Source: Helicoverpa zea (lineage: Eukaryota > Arthropoda > Insecta > Lepidoptera > Noctuidae). Taken from it: a stretch of 64,000 nucleotides of DNA. Positions 63,441 through 64,000 of this stretch are shown piece by piece; the stretch's first letter is position 1; each line of letters opens with the position of its first letter. The notes below the pieces were generated by a model. The model was not told the origin of the DNA. It did no database searches and was given only the letters and a program-made list of their open reading frames with translations. The DNA lies in contig NC_061459.1 of assembly GCF_022581195.2 (NCBI RefSeq), forward strand, positions 6,324,001-6,388,000, written 5' to 3'. Both the position numbers and the translations under genes were made by a program.

Positions 63441-63581
63441 TAGCTCACCACTGCCGCCCAATCCCGTCAATCTCGAACGGGATCTCGTCATATGATGCGT
63501 CGGGATTGATCCCGAAAAATTACACGAGATCTCGCGAGATCGGGATCCCGCGGGATCGGGATTGCATTCCCTACTTTATAT

Positions 63582-64000
63582 AAAATAATAAAACGTCTTT
63601 TGAAGTCTCAATGCTAAGTAGATACAGAAACGAATTATTAAAAACCCGATAATTATTGAGGGAAATATATTTTAAAATTTCGAATTTTAAAAGTCATCCA
63701 CATTATCAGCTACCCCGAACGGCTTTACAAGTTCAATACAATTTTAAGTACTTACTGAAAACCTGATACCTACATCAATTATGCGTTTTGCGTAATCTAT
63801 CTGGACTAATAAAATAGAACCCGTAAATACACTACCATTTATGTATGAAGAGTCTACCAGCAATATGGACACAGGGAGCTTTGATTAGCCTCCTTTTACA
63901 CAATAATTTTTTTTTGGGGATCTGAAAATATTGAAATATTCGAGTACGAAAGCCATAATGTTTTTGAATAAAGCATGTGATATGTTTCAGTCACATTGTG
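63582..64000. other. Non-coding, nothing recognised
   Basis: AT-rich sequence to the end of the window, with no gene or repeat structure. Confidence 0.5.

Larger units (their letters stand above)
62780..63573 (-). mobile_element. hAT transposon, internally deleted
   Basis: Perfect 18-base terminal inverted repeats (TAGGGAATGCAATCCCGA) are bracketed by an exact 8-base target duplication, CTTTATAT, at 62772-62779 and 63574-63581. Both subterminal regions carry repeated GGGATCCCG and CGCGGGAT motifs, likely transposase-binding sites. At 794 bases it is far shorter than an autonomous hAT element. It keeps only the C-terminal end of the transposase on the minus strand. The intact duplication suggests a fairly recent insertion. 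Confidence 0.92.

Noticed and set aside
1..64000. CRISPR arrays, operons, rRNA, plasmid or phage features
   Set aside because: No regularly spaced repeats, polycistronic coding runs or rRNA-like sequence; the window is animal nuclear DNA.

Overview
The window is AT-rich eukaryotic DNA, almost certainly from a moth or butterfly. The signs are a tRNA-derived SINE of the lepidopteran type, short Helitron-like repeats that begin TCTATA..CTAATATTATAAAG and end with a small hairpin and CTAG, LINE tails with (ATC)n, and scattered GTAGGTAC motifs. No bacterial or viral gene organisation is visible. Nearly all open reading frames are short chance frames, many of them open on both strands at once.

The only host gene piece I recognise with confidence is a 51-base coding exon at 58182-58232 on the plus strand. 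It encodes AVSGVSWEEWWTYDGISG, the N-terminal segment of insect carbonic anhydrase-related protein 10 (CARP/CA10). The window is therefore probably the upstream flank and/or a long 5' intron of that gene. I did not find its signal-peptide exon or its next downstream exon. A possible terminal exon of another plus-strand gene (50968-51067), a few possible 5' exons or a microexon (21425, 28462, 29480) and two possible core promoters (45956, 55098) are listed as weak candidates only.

The rest of the readable content is mobile DNA. In order: a 29-base hairpin bracketed by 8-base direct repeats (365-409); an old inverted-repeat element (1585-2180); a perfect 44-base palindrome (8437-8480); LINE and SINE tail fragments (11041-12612, 23254, 28001); a LINE insertion with a 5' inversion and a 13-base target duplication (26771-27480), set inside an older Helitron-like copy; a 1386-base TA-flanked transposon with a degenerate PHD-like finger exon, a preserved intron and many copies of GGATAGATGCC (31122-32507), inserted in the 5' tip of another Helitron-like copy; two about 96% identical MITEs (39857-40249 and 58619-59000); a second complete Helitron-like copy (49748-49943); a full-length SINE with a 14-base target duplication (53684-54081); a MITE with 63-base perfect arms (61981-62213); and a hAT deletion derivative with a perfect 8-base target duplication that still carries the transposase C-terminal dimerisation domain (62780-63573).

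I saw no strong sign of a wholly new system. The most unusual item is the TA-flanked element at 31122-32507. Intervals between the listed features are described as low-information blocks.
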